In this document: in pieces, positions 24,236 to 35,229 of the stretch
How positions within the stretch are numbered: position 1 is the stretch's first letter
Layout of the letters: the number at the start of each line of letters is the position of its first letter
NCBI GenBank assembly: GCA_023014485.1
Contig: JAJOZX010002584.1
Span: 101,001-165,000, forward strand
DNA length: 64,000 nt
From: Bathynomus jamesi
Taxonomy: Eukaryota > Arthropoda > Malacostraca > Isopoda > Cirolanidae
Reading direction: 5' to 3'
Translations under genes and position numbers: made by a program
Notes under the pieces: generated by a model
The model's database searches: none
Seen by the model: the letters and a program-made list of their open reading frames with translations, nothing else
Told to the model about the DNA's origin: nothing

Positions 24236-25590
24236 GAATGAACTCAGAATGGTTCCCTGAGTTTTTTATGATACACACAGACCGTGCATGGAACAAGGAA
24301 CTCTTCTGCGATAATTAAATCCACTATAGTCCGAATAAGTAATGGTAAATGACAAATACCATAGTTTTTCTTTTTCATGATGCAAGCCCGACGTGGGCAA
24401 CGGGTCTCTCGCAAAGAGGTCCCATAAATATAGCTTCTCTCACCAGCTATCTGCAAAGCAGACAGGATCCAGCTTTGGGACATGGATCTAGGGTTTAAAG
24501 CAGCCTAGCCCCACTACATTTAGAACCTCAATATAAGTAAAAGACTCGTTGCATTCACGTCGGATTGAATAAATCAAAGAAAAAGGGGTAACTATTATAT
24601 TTTTAGCCAAAACCAAAACTTAAACCTCAACTGGCAGAATTGAGCTTCCACTTTTCAAAGCACATAACATGTCCGTTTCATGATGGGAATGAACTCAGAA
24701 TGGTTCCCTGAGTTTTTTATGATACACACAGACCGTGTATGGAACAAGGAACTCTTCTGCGATAATTAAATCCACTATAGTCCGAATAAGTAATGGTAAA
24801 TGACAAATACCATAGTTTTTCTTTTTCATGATGCAAGCCCGACGTGGGCAACGGGTCTCTCGCAAAGAGGTCCCATAAATATAGCTTCCCTCACCAGCTA
24901 TCTGCAAAGCAGACAGGAAACCCTAGATCCATGTCCCAAAGCTGGATCCTGTCTGCTTTGCAGATAGCTGGTGAGGGAAGCTATATTTATGGGACCTCTT
25001 TGCGAGAGACCCGTGCCCACGTTGGGCTTGCATCATGAAAAAGAAAAACTATGGTATTTGCTATTTACCATTACTTATTCGGACTATAGGATTTAATTAT
25101 CGCAGAGAGTCCTTGTTCCATGCACGGTCTGTGTGTATCATAAAAACTCAGGGAACCATTCTGAGTTCATTCCCATCATGAAACGGACATGTTATGTGCC
25201 TTGAAAAGTGGACGCTCAATTCTGCCAGTTGACGTTTAAGTTTTGGTTTTGGCTAAAATATAATAGTTACCCCTTTTTCTTTGATTTATTCAATCCGACG
25301 TGAATGCAACGAGTCTTTTACTTATATTGAGGTTCTAAATGTAGTGGGGCTAGGCTGCTTTAAACCCTAGATCCATGTCCCAAAGCTGGATCCTGTCTGC
25401 TTTGCAGATAGCTGGTGAGGGAAGCTATATTTATGGGACCTCTTTGCGAGAGACCCGTTGCCCACGTCGGGCTTGCATCATGAAAAAGAAAAACTATGGT
25501 ATTTGTCATTTACCATTACTTATTCGGACTATAGTGGATTTAATTATCGCAGAAGAGTTCCTTGTTCCATGCACGGTTTGTGTGTATCAC
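24234..25590. repeat. 1.36-kb palindrome built of two tandem units per arm
   Basis: A ~450-bp unit starting GGGAATGAACTCAGAATGG occurs at 24234 and again, shortened, at 24684. The same units appear in reverse order from about 24919 to 25590. Long (TA)n tracts lie at both outer edges. A short deletion derivative of one end is at 27232-27262. The 60-80-aa ORFs in all four copies are the same sequence read from each unit; I recognise no protein and regard them as incidental. Confidence 0.88.
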
Positions 25591-25629
25591 ATATATATAT
25601 ATATATATATACACACAGAGTGAGTCAAA

Positions 25630-25940
25630 AGTCTGGAAAGTATATTGTCAATGAAATGCTCAGCAAATTTGAAAAGCTACGCTGCAACATGAATCTAAAG
25701 GTTCACTTCTTTCACTCGCATTTGGACTATTTTCCTGAAAACTTGGGTAGTGTGAGTGAGGAACAAGGAGAAACGTTCCAACAGGATATCAAGACTATGG
25801 AAAGAGAGATACCAAGGAAGGTGGGATGTCAACATGATGGCAGACTACTGCTGGTCTCTGAAACGGGAAGACTCGGAAAAAATGCAACATAAGAAGCGAG
25901 CAAAAAAACGACGATTTTCTCTTACTGATCAATCATGATT
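25630..25940 (+). pseudogene. Fragment of a widespread uncharacterised transposon protein
   Basis: Reads NEMLSKFEKLRCNMNLKVHF, FHSHLDYFPENLGSVSEEQG, then after a frame change RYQGRWDVNMMADYCWSLK. The element at 51483-52495 encodes the same block (LGCNMSIKVHYLNSHLDKFP) and has CACTG-type ends, so this is probably the C-terminal remnant of that element's protein. Downstream, CCCTGACGTGATACA (26084) and TTTGAAATCAGCATGGC resemble inner terminal sequence of the same element. The 5' part is missing. Function is not known to me. Confidence 0.6.
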
Positions 25941-26589
25941 AATCTATTATGTATCACTTAAGTATTAAAGATGAATTTACTTTGAAATGTAGTCTTTGTA
26001 TTTCTTATAATTTTGTACTCTTGGAAATTTAGTTGTTTAATACATACTATAAATAAATCGGACTTATATTTTGTGAAAAACCCTGACGTGATACATAAAA
26101 ATGGTTGTGAAATTTGAAATCAGCATGGCAAAATTGTATAAGATCACACATTAGAAATAATACATCTCGTACTTTGGTTTGAAATGCAGACTTGTGTAAT
26201 CGTTTTCTACTCTTTTCGAGATAGCCTATAAATACGAACGCAAAATAAATTGTTACAGTTTTAAAATACATTTAACCACAATGCTCATGCGTCTCGACGC
26301 AAACAGAAAATTAATTTATTACCCAAATGAAATATTTAACTTCTACTCTTTATATTTCTAAAGCATTTAAGCACCGCTTTCAGATATGTGAAATATCAGA
26401 GCAAGTGTAGTTTACGTCTCTTGACGCAAAAGGGGACACAAACTACACTAGGTCAAAGATGGGGAATGTAAACTACACAAGGATCTTTAGGAGACTTTTT
26501 TAAATGAATCCATCAAATAAAACGTTAAAACTAACGAAAATATTCCGACTTAACCTAACCAATCGCCAATATATATATATATATATATA

Positions 26590-27211
26590 TAGAGGGTGGG
26601 TAAAAAAAAAGTGACCCCTTAGAGGTAAATTGTCATATTAAAAAAAGTAAGGGGACAAGAGCTCCCAAACTTCATAGATGCTTACCTTAGCATGTTGTTC
26701 GTTATATCTTGTTTGTTATATCTTTCACCACTAATTCATCGAATATCAGTTAGAGTGAAAGATATACTTTCCAACAATATGGAGACCCTGCTCACAGAGC
26801 ATGCGAAACTGTCACAGTCCTTGAGAACGAAACACCAGATTTTATCGAACCCAATATGTGGCCGGCAAGTAGCCCCGATCTTTCACCACTAGATTATGGT
26901 GTTTGGGAAGCCCAGAAGTCCAAAGTTTACAACCCTGGTACCAATATAAGAGACAGATGAACTACGCGAAAGAATTCTGCTCGGCTGGGGGAAGGTGTCT
27001 CAACGATATGTAAACAGGAGTATTGACCAGTGGCGTCCACGTTCGGAGGCCTGCGTTGAACAAGAAAGGGGATACATCGAGGAACTTCTCAATTAAGACG
27101 AACAACATGCTAAGGTAAGCATCTATGAAGTTTGGGAGCTCTAGTCCCCTTACTTTTTTTAATATGACAGTTTACCTCTAAGGGGTCACTTTTTTTTTTA
27201 CCCATCCTCTA
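26590..27211 (+). mobile_element. mariner-like element, 618 bp, internally deleted
   Basis: TA duplications at 26590-26591 and 27210-27211 in a (TA)n tract. The inverted ends, starting GAGGGTGGGTAAAAAAAAAG, are about 110 bp long. Confidence 0.85.
26800..27096 (+). pseudogene. mariner-like transposase C-terminal remnant
   Basis: With frame changes it reads SPDLSPLDYGVWEAQKSKVY, RDRxTTRKNSARLG region equivalent to DELRERILLGWGKVSQRY, then VNRSIDQWRPRSEACVEQER and GYIEELLN. The SPDLSPLDYGVW block is the third-acidic-residue region of Tc1/mariner transposases. The N-terminal HTH and first two acidic residues are deleted, so the copy is non-autonomous. Confidence 0.7.
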
Positions 27212-27480
27212 TATATATATATTTATGGGAATAAACTCAGAATAGTTCCTTGTGTGTATCATATATATCTACATATAAATTGACGATTGGTTAGGTTAAG
27301 TCGTAATATTTTCTTTAGTTTTAACTTTTTATTTGATTAGTTATACACGGACAAAGTTGGGGAACGCAAACTATACTAGGTTAATGTAGGGGAACGTAAA
27401 CGACAATAGGATAATGTAGGGGAACGTAAACTACACTAGGCACCACAGGGGGACGTAAACTACACTTGCTCCGAAATATC

Positions 27481-28009
27481 TAGGACACATTTCAAAATAA
27501 CTACTGTATTATTCATTTCAGAAAGCCAAATGCATTATGAAATATCGAGTAGATGTTTCACATATATATATATAATCAAACGTCTGTTACCATTCAGAGT
27601 GCTGAAACTACTCCTTGGAAAGAAGGCGTGAGCGATACACAGTAATATACATATGGAAAATACACGAGTGATATGTCCAAAATTTTACAAATGAAATAGA
27701 AACACATGGAAATGACAGAAGAGGTAGATTTTGTACTGTACCAGCTGTGGTGGGATAGAGGAACATAAAAACCAAAATGAAAAATGACCTCAGGAGACGT
27801 GGCTCGAAACTTTTGATGTACTGTCGAAAGAACTAAGAAACCTCCAGCACACCAACCTGACCCAAATGGACAGGTTCTTGTGTACAGTCCTAAACCAATA
27901 ATGCGTAGCTGGCTACGAGGGCAGGAGATGGGTGGAAACCAACCAGTGGCGGGTCGTGACTTTCAGTTATGGGGGTGCTGCCTCAGAAATTGCGAACAAT
28001 TGTGTCGAT

Positions 28010-28046
<37 letters not shown>

Positions 28047-28786
28047 AAGTCGAATAGATAAATAGATAACTACTCACTACTCAGTCATAAAAATAAGTAA
28101 AATAGTATCATAAAATCAATTATAGGGTACTTACGCTTAACGGGTAATTTCGAATTTGCCAAAAAATTTTATTTATAAACAAATTCCATTCTTCTGTTTT
28201 TATTCTGAGCGAAAAAATATTCTAAGAAATGAAAGCTATATATTGTAAATAATCCAATTATTATATAATTAACTTCAATTTCACGACAAAAAATAAATGA
28301 TAACGAATCACTGATAAATGCAATTCGGAAATTAAATTTCAAATTAGCAAACGATACAGCAACACAACTACCACGTCAAACAAACAAATCGGCAGTGCTC
28401 TGTCCACAGTGCTTTGGATCCTCTTAAACCCGCGATTCTGACTCGCTCTTCGTACGTCCGCCACCGAGGTTTCAAGCGTTTCGAACAAAATCTGGAACTG
28501 TTAAGTACACAGTTCCACGGGAAGGCTGAAGCTACTTTCGTGATTCATTCGTTCGGCATTGAAATAGTTTAAGGAAAAAAGGATATAATCTGATTTAAAA
28601 ACTCAAAGTTCATTGAAAAAAACAATCAGAGAGGCTATTTTAAATATTTAAATATAAAGATCATAAGATCATGGGGGTGCTGCAGTTCCACAGTGCCTAC
28701 CTGCGAGCCGCTCCTGAAACCAACTCTCTTCCACCAAAACTCGCAAATGGAACGGGACGATTCAGAACATTAAGACTTAAAAAGGA

Positions 28787-28817
<31 letters not shown>

Positions 28818-28843
28818 TATATATATATATATTATATATATAT
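27481..28843. other. No gene seen; microsatellites
   Basis: (TA)n then (GA)n at 28011-28045; (CA)n at 28789-28812 then (TA)n. The short GGGGGTGCTGC occurs at 27976 and 28674 in the same orientation. Open frames here include the simple repeats and are not supported. Confidence 0.5.
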
Positions 28844-29380
28844 TAGGGTTGTTCTTATTTTGCGACTTTTTAATTGTTATGACTGCGCTCCCGGATATTG
28901 TGCGAATAGCCATAAAAACAAATCATATGAAGTTTGAGAGCAATCGGATAATTTTTAAAACCTCCCGCGGGCATTTTTGTATTCTTCCCCCTGTGAACTC
29001 AGTGAACTTTTGGGTTGCTTCTTCGATTGCTCCGCCTCCTAATGCGTTCGGTTTTAGTAAATAATATTACGCAGTAACTCAGTTATTACCATCCTAGCGT
29101 CGGAGTCGGTTGTGCAGATATTTTAGTTTCGTCTTGCCTTATAGGCCTAGCAGCCAAGCCTCCAAGGTATCGATTTCTCAAATAAATTGTGGAAAAGTAA
29201 ACTTGTAGATGACAATGTTAGCTTGCTAGCGAGGGAATCATATTTTAATTTTATATCATTTCATTTTAATTCATTATTTAAATCTATATCATTAATTTAT
29301 ATTAATCGTTATATTTCATGTTATAAGGTGTCTATTTTTCTAATAAGTTTTAACATTTTTCCCTTCACAGACTTGAAATC

Positions 29381-30722
29381 ATGTCGTCGACTGCAATTGT
29401 TAAGCATACGACGCGGAAGTCAACCAAGGTGTTTCTGGTAGGCCACCCATCTGAGTCCCTGACCGGCTCAAAGCTGCCGTCGAAAGGCTCGCCACCGGCA
29501 CTGGTCAAGCAATGGCGGACGTTGTCGTCGAGGCGCTGTAGGACTGGGGCGTCGCAAACCGCATCGCCGGCCTCAGCTTCGATACGACGGTGTCCAACAC
29601 CGGCGCGCGCGCGGGCGCCTGCTTGCTCATCGAACAGAAGCTGGGCAAGGATCTGCTCAACCTTGCCTGCCGCCACCACATGCTCGAACTCGTCGCCGCC
29701 AAGGCGTTCGGCGAGTGTTTCCGCGCCTCCTCCGGTCCCAACGTCCAGCTCTTCAAGCTATTCAAGGAATGGTGGGATTCCATCAACACCGAGCGCAACC
29801 TGGTCATCGACGACGAGGAGCCAACGGCGGCCCTCATAGACGCGCGCGACGACCTCATCGTCCGCTACCATTTCCACCTCTCCCAACAGCAGCCGTGCGA
29901 TGACTACCGCGAGCTCTTGGAGCTGTCCATTATCGTCCTCGGCGGCGTGCCCACCCGCGGCATCTAGTTCATGCGCCCAGGCGCCCTCCACCAAGCGCGC
30001 TGGATGGCGAAGGCCATTTATTGCCTCAAGATGTTCCTGTTCCGCGAACAGTTGGTCCTCACCGCGCGGGAGTGGACCGGTCTCAGGCGATTCATCAACT
30101 TCGCCCTTGTCCTCTACGTCCCGGCCTGGTTCGCTTCACCGAACCCCGCCGCCGCCCCGGCGAACGATCTTGCCCTCCTTTTGGACCTTGTCGGCTACGA
30201 GGACAAGGTGCTCGCCAAGTTTCTGGCCGACGGCTTCGCACGCCGGCACTTGTGGTATCTGAGCGAGCCACTCGTATCGCCCGCCTTCTTCGACGACAAC
30301 ACATCTGCGGAGACAAAGAGGATGATGGTGAAGGCGCTCGAGGAGCAGGAGGGCTTGAACAGCCCCCCGAAGCGCGTCGTCGTCGAGCCGAAGCCGGCTG
30401 TGGTGAACGGCAAGACCCTCGCGGATTTCGTCACCCAGTCATCGAGGCTCTTGTTCCACGAGCTAGGCATCGACGGCGCCTTCTGTCCTCCGACCCAGCG
30501 GACTGGCCCGGTGACCCAAGGTATGCCGCCGCCGCCGCGCGGAGGGTGGCGAGTCTCCGCGTCACTAACGACTTCGCCGAGCTGGGCGTCGCTATGATGC
30601 AGGACTACAACCTGGCACTGACAAAGGACGAGGACCAGCGTCAGTTCCTCCTCCAGGTCGTCGAGGCGCACCGCCAGCGCTACCCTGACGCCTGCAAGTC
30701 CACCGTGACTTCTGCAAACTAG
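29381..30722 (+). pseudogene. DTT-family transposase-like gene, deleted and shifted (element C)
   Basis: The first ~35 codons (MSSTAIVKHTTRKSTKV...SKLPSKG) match the start of the gene in element D. The next ~300 codons, including the first acidic motif, are deleted near 29490. Then comes TGTGQAMADVVVEAL with an in-frame TAG, SFDTTVSNTGARAGACLLIE (29575), LLNLACRHHMLELV (29660), DDYRELLELSIIVLGG, another TAG at 29965, ALHQARWMAKAIYCLKMFLF (29985) and, after a frame change near 30480, DEDQRQFLLQVVEAHRQRYP, ending TSAN at 30722. All the motif blocks downstream of the deletion are in the same order as in element D. An antisense ORF of 228 aa is a GC-bias artefact. Confidence 0.8.
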
Positions 30723-30739
30723 GCAACAATGACTGGGAG

Positions 30740-30751
30740 ATGGGCGCCCAT
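30740..30751. promoter_or_regulatory. 12-bp palindrome after the element C gene
   Basis: ATGGGCGCCCAT, matching 60120-60131. The shared downstream text includes GAGGGGCTAATACTCGA and AGGGGGACCTAG. Confidence 0.4.
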
Positions 30752-31070
30752 GAGACGCCCCCACTGACTGAGGGGCTAATACTCGACTAGAGGGGGACCT
30801 AGTATACAATTCAACTACAAAGTACTGACATGCCGAAGATATCAGTTCCATCCAACGGCATTCCGCAACGACAATTTTCAAAAAACGTACAACACTATCC
30901 TATGATTCACCCGGAGAAGAATACAAAAGTACCCGGGGGAAGTAGTAAAAAGTATGCGATCGCTCTCAAACTTTACAGGATTAGTTTTTATAGCTATTCA
31001 CACAATATCCGAGGGTGCACTCATAAAAATCGCAAAATTTTAAATTTAAGCCAAAATAAGAACAACCCTA

Positions 31071-31251
31071 ATATATATATGTGGGGGGGTACCAGGGAGT
31101 AGTATCCCCGCAAAAATGTAGAGTGGGAAGCATGGGGGATAGGGTGAGCCATATATTAAAAATTGGGGTGAGGAGGAGTTGGGGAGATGGGGGCTGCAGA
31201 TATGTAGAGTGTTTGTAAATGGAGTGGGGCAGAAAGGAAGTATATATATAC

Positions 31252-31284
<33 letters not shown>
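31071..31284. other. G-rich spacer and (TA)n
   Basis: Purine-rich sequence (GGGGTGAGGAGGAGTTGGGG near 31160) then (TA)n at 31242-31283. A weaker relative of the purine-rich part lies beyond the right end of the Penelope pair at 35300-35400. Confidence 0.5.
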
Positions 31285-31288
<4 letters not shown>

Positions 31289-32498
31289 ATTATTTCACGA
31301 AAGTAACACGTGAAAAATATTTATGATGAATAAAACAACGAAGGAAAGGAAACACAGAATGGTGCTCAAGCGCTTTCGTCTAATGACGTCCTCAGGAACA
31401 CTGAAGTACATAAAGAGTTACAGCCTATACTGTATATAGGTTACAAAAAAAAATTATATATATACACAATAAACGGAGAGATAAAAATAAAAAATAAAAT
31501 TAAACATTAAAGGATTGTGGAAGGAGCATACAAATTTGTAAGGAAAAACTAACAACTTTTAGCACAAGATCAAATGAATTGTTTCCAACCAATGTTATAG
31601 ATAATTAAAAAAAATAAATATACAAATTTATACTGGAAATCTGCCCGGGTTTTAGAACTTTGCCCTTCTTGTTTAAGTTCGATGTATATAAAAATAAATT
31701 GAAAAATAAAGTTATTGGAGTATCATACAAGTTTACCAAAGATTTAGCGTTCTACCCTTCTTATCTAAATCTGTTCTGAAGGAATTCAAAACAACAGGAT
31801 CGAGTTGAAAAAGACCTTTGCTTATGTTGAAGTTATTTGTAAGTTGGATAATGGCAGACTCAAGAATATTTCTATTAACAATGTTGCTCGAGTGAAATAA
31901 AACTGAAGCATTATTCCAATCAATACAGTGGGATAACTCTGACAAATGGACAAAAAGGGCACTGGACGACTGTCCTGTTCTAACGGAATTTGATGCTGTT
32001 TATGCGTGTGTGCAAATCCTTTTCCGTCTGACCTATGTAAAAGGAATCACATTGTGTTACAACCAATTTTATAGATAATGCCTGAATTATTGGTAGGGCT
32101 ATTTTTTACTATGATATTTTTCACAATATTGTTATATGAAAATACTACATTAATATCCAAAAGTTTAAGTACATTAGCAATGCCTAAAAAGCCAGGGAAA
32201 AATGAAGTACTAAAATATTTTTTGACAAAGTACGAGTGTTATTATTCACCACGATAGAAAGTTCGTTTGGCCTTGTTGAGACAAGATTCCATAAACGCAG
32301 ATGGATAACACAGATCACTTCCAATACCGTTGAATTTTTCCAATTCGGCATCGATGTATTCCGGACTGGCGATCCTAAGGGCGCGGAGAAACATTGAAGA
32401 AAAAATAGTCTTCTTAGTGGGGGTGTCATGTCCCGAGTAAAAGTGTACGTAGCACAAATTGTTTTTTTTTTTCCGATAGATACTAAACTTAAAACCTG
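31285..32498 (-). mobile_element. Penelope-like element, partial inverted copy
   Basis: Minus-strand copy of 34060-35235. It joins the plus-strand copy head to head near 32499. Minus-strand coding traces are THTFTRDM-type sequence near 32440, ALRIASPEYIDAELEKFNGI, YPSAFMESCLNKAKRTFY and, at 31733-31945, ELSHCIDWNNASVLFHSSN to GRTLNLW. The GIY-YIG centre is frame-shifted near 32000. Head-to-head partial copies are typical of Penelope integration. Confidence 0.85.
31362..31396 (-). ncRNA. Hammerhead-like motif in Penelope 3' region
   Basis: Minus strand reads CTGAGGA, then CGTC-ATTA-GACG (4-bp stem and loop), then AAAGC. This matches the CUGANGA - stem II - GAAA core of hammerhead ribozymes reported from Penelope-like elements. 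I could not place a convincing NUH cleavage site or stem III, so activity is doubtful. Confidence 0.45.
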
Positions 32499-32813
32499 CT
32501 TAAAATATGCTTGACTTTCTCTCCCGAGAATTACATAAGTATGACCTGCCACTACCTTCACACATTGTTTTGGAACTTATTAAGCTTTGCATCAAAGACT
32601 GTAAATTCACTTTCAATAACGAGTATTATCAACAAGTTTTTGGGATGGCCATGGGCAACCCCTTGTCGGCCCTCCTCTCCAATATTTATATGGAGTTTTT
32701 CGAAATTACTTACATTCCGAGAATCCTGGGGGTTGGCATCCCTTGGTTGCGGTACGTCGACGATATTTTGTGTATCTGGCCCATGAATCGTGACCTGGAT
32801 AACTTCCTCCTTC

Positions 32814-33980
32814 AGTTAATTCAGCGGTCTTCAACCTGGGCGATATCGCCCACTAGTGGGCGATTTGAGCTTTTAGGTGGGCGGCAAGAAAATTTATAAA
32901 ATTCTTGTAAAATTCAACAAAATTTACAATATTGTATGCAAAAAATGATCGAATGTTTCGTCAGTTGTGTCATGACAATGATGAACAATTTGTTAGGTTA
33001 TTATTACACACAGATGTCCGATGGCTCTCGAAGGGTGCATGTTTAACTCGTTTTGTTGAACTATATGAGAGCGTAGTGCAGTTTCTACAGTAGAAGACCA
33101 AAATGAAGTTGATCTTAGCCAAAAGTTAAAAATGATAAAAAAATGATGCTTGTTATTTGGCAGGAATATTTAAGAAATGCAATGATTGTAATTTGCAGCT
33201 TCAAGGAGCCAATATGACACTCATGAACTGCCAAAAAGTTATCTCATTATTCATTGAAAAAGCTGGATTTATTCAGTCACAATCTTTCAAAAAGGGAATT
33301 TCACCAGTTTCCAGAATTGTTATCTATTAAGGATGACATAACAACATTGATACACAAAGGTTTATTGAACATCTCAATAAACTTGAAACGGATTTTGAAA
33401 CTCGATTCAGTGATGTTTTAACCATGAAGTATATGATTGGATGGTAACCCGTTTACTGCAAATGTTACTGAAGCTGATCTAACATGTCAAGAGGAGCTAT
33501 TAGAACTCAGACATGATGAGGAATGCAAGGGAAATTTCAATAACGGTGGTTATATGCAGCTTTGGCAAAATAAAAAGATGTCAAATGAATATCCCAATAT
33601 GTGGAAAAAGATTTTTAAATTACTGATCGCTTTTCCTACTTCGTACCTAGTTGAATCAGGTTTTAGTGCTGTGAATCACATTCTTACCAAAAACAGGAAT
33701 GCTTTAAAAATCCCTGAAAGAGGGGACATTCGTTTGTTCCTCACTAAATTCGAGCCAAAAATTCGGAATTTAGTTTCCAAGCATCAAGCACAAGGATCTC
33801 ACTAAATTAAAGGTAAATGCATAATGTTTTATTATATAATATATATAATGTACCATACATAATTTTTAATATATGTTTGTTGGATTTTTAATTTTGGTGG
33901 GCGGTTGGCTAATTTATCTCACATAAAAATAGTAAAAGTGGGCGGTAGGCATAAAAAGGTTGAAGGGCACTGAGTTAAAT
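32814..33980 (+). mobile_element. hAT element, 1151 bp
   Basis: AGTTAATT at 32814-32821 and AGTTAAAT at 33973-33980 (one mismatch) flank the element. The ends CAGCGGTCTTCAACC and GGTTGAAGGGCACTG are inverted. CAG...CTG ends with an 8-bp duplication identify hAT. Confidence 0.9.
32940..33805 (+). pseudogene. hAT transposase (SCAND3/ZBED-like) C-terminal half, broken
   Basis: Reads FRQLCHDNDEQFVRLLLHTD, VRWLSKGACLTRFVELYESV (the R-W block), FIEHLNKLETDFETRFSDVL, FTANVTEADLTCQEELLELR and, in the intact 122-codon part from 33437, KIFKLLIAFPTSYLVESGFS followed by ALKIPERGDIRLFLTKFEP, which is the hATC dimerisation domain. The N-terminal half with the BED finger and first acidic residues is deleted, and at least three stops lie before 33437. 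It differs from the hAT gene at 10.4 kb. Confidence 0.85.
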
Positions 33981-35164
33981 GATCAAGTCCCCTCCATTAA
34001 GTTTACTTTAGAAATGGAACAAGACAACTCAATCCCGTTTTTGGATGTGCGTGTACATAGGGAAAGCCCAGGTTTTAAGTTTAGCATCTAGCGGAAAAAA
34101 CAAACAATTTGTCCTACGTACACTTTTACTCGGGACATGACATCCCCACTAAGAAGGTCATTTTTCCTTCAGTGCTTCTCCGCGCCCTTAGGATCGCCAG
34201 TCCGGAATACATCGATGCAGAATTGGAAAAATTCAACGGTATTGGAAGTGATCTGTGTTATCCATCTGCGTTTATGGAATCTTGTCTCAACAAGGCAAAA
34301 CGAACTTTCTATCGTGTGAATAAGACACTCGTACTTTGTCAAAAATATTTTAGTACTTCCATTTTTCCCGGGCTTTTAGGCATTGCTAATGTACTTAAAT
34401 TTTTGGATATTAATGTAGTATTTTCATATAACAATATTGTGAAAAATATCATAGTAAAAAATAGCCCTACCAATAATTCAGGCATTATCTATAAAATTGG
34501 TTGTAAACAATGTGATTCCTTTTACATAGGTCAGACGGGAAAGGATTTGCACACACGCATAAAACAGCATCAGTATTCCGTTAGAACAGGACAGTCGTCC
34601 GGTGCCCTTTTTGTCCATTTGTCAGAGTTATCCCACTGTATTGATTGGAATAATGCTTCAGTTTTATTTCACTCGAGCAACATTGTTAATAGAAATATTC
34701 TTGAATCTGCCATTATCCAACTTACAAATAACTTCAACATAAGCAAAGGTCTTTTTCAACTCGATCCTGTTGTTTTGAATTCCTTCAGAACAGATTTAGA
34801 TAAGAAGGGTAGAACGCTAAATCTTTGGTAAACTTGTATACTACTCTAATAACTTTTATTTTTCAATTTATTTTTATATACATCGAACTTAAACAAGAAG
34901 GGCAAAGTTCTAAAACCCGGGCAGATTTCCAGTATAAATTTGTATATTTATTTTTTTTAATTATCTATAACATTGGTTGGAAACAATTCATTTGATCTTG
35001 TGCTAAAAATCGGTAGTTTTTCCTTACAAATTTGTATGCTCCTCCCACATTCCTTTAATGTTTAATTTTTTTTTATTTTTATCTCTCCGTTTATTGTATA
35101 TATATATAATTTTTTTTTTTGTAACCTATATATAGGCTGTAACTCTTTAGACACTTCAGTGTTC

Positions 35165-35192
35165 CTGAGGATGTTATTGGACGAAAGCGCTT
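35165..35192 (+). ncRNA. Hammerhead-like motif, second copy
   Basis: CTGAGGA, TGTT-ATTG-GACG, AAAGC. Same core as 31362-31396 with one weakened stem II pair. Confidence 0.4.
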
Positions 35193-35229
35193 GAGCACCA
35201 TTCTGTTTCCTTTCCTTCGTGGTTTTATT

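Larger units (their letters stand above)
26390..27480. mobile_element. 8-bp-TSD element carrying nested insertions
   Basis: GAAATATC at 26390-26397 and 27473-27480 flanks a 1075-bp element with ends RGAGCAAGTGTAGTTTACG and complement. Near the right end a ~30-bp minisatellite (GGGGAACGTAAACTACACTA) is repeated about four times. Inside are the two halves of the GATTGGTTAGGTTAAGTCGT core (26525-26568 and 27281-27325), separated by a mariner element at 26592-27209. Confidence 0.85.
28844..31070 (+). mobile_element. DTT-family DNA transposon, internally deleted (element C)
   Basis: TA at 28844-28845 and 31069-31070, in a (TA)n context, flanks a 2223-bp element with ends GGGTTGTTCTTATTTTG and complement. 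The inverted repeats run about 165-200 bp, with small indels. One gene lies on the plus strand. The coding part is strikingly GC-rich against AT-rich flanks. Confidence 0.87.
32507..34831 (+). pseudogene. Penelope RT plus GIY-YIG endonuclease, broken
   Basis: RT blocks: FGMAMGNPLSALLSNIYMEF and WLRYVDDILCIW (YVDD catalytic box) at 32640-32790. After the hAT insertion it resumes LNDQVPSIKFTLEMEQDNSI and IPFLDVRVHRE at 33978-34060. The C-terminal domain at 34109-34831 has SGIIYKIGCKQCDSFYIGQT, GKDLHTRIKQHQYSVRTGQ (the GIY-YIG endonuclease core) and ends GRTLNLW. This domain order is diagnostic for endonuclease-bearing Penelope-like elements. One TAG (FKFSI*RK) and a frame change in an A-run near 34100 would inactivate it even without the insertion. 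Joining the two TSD sides directly restores a continuous reading at the insertion point. Confidence 0.9.

Noticed and set aside
24234..25623. Repeated 64-86-codon frames (MSQSWILSALQIAG...)
   Set aside because: Identical in all units of a non-coding palindrome; no homologue recognised and no start context support.
30195..30881. 228-codon minus-strand frame
   Set aside because: Antisense to the element C gene; no domain and no conservation with D.
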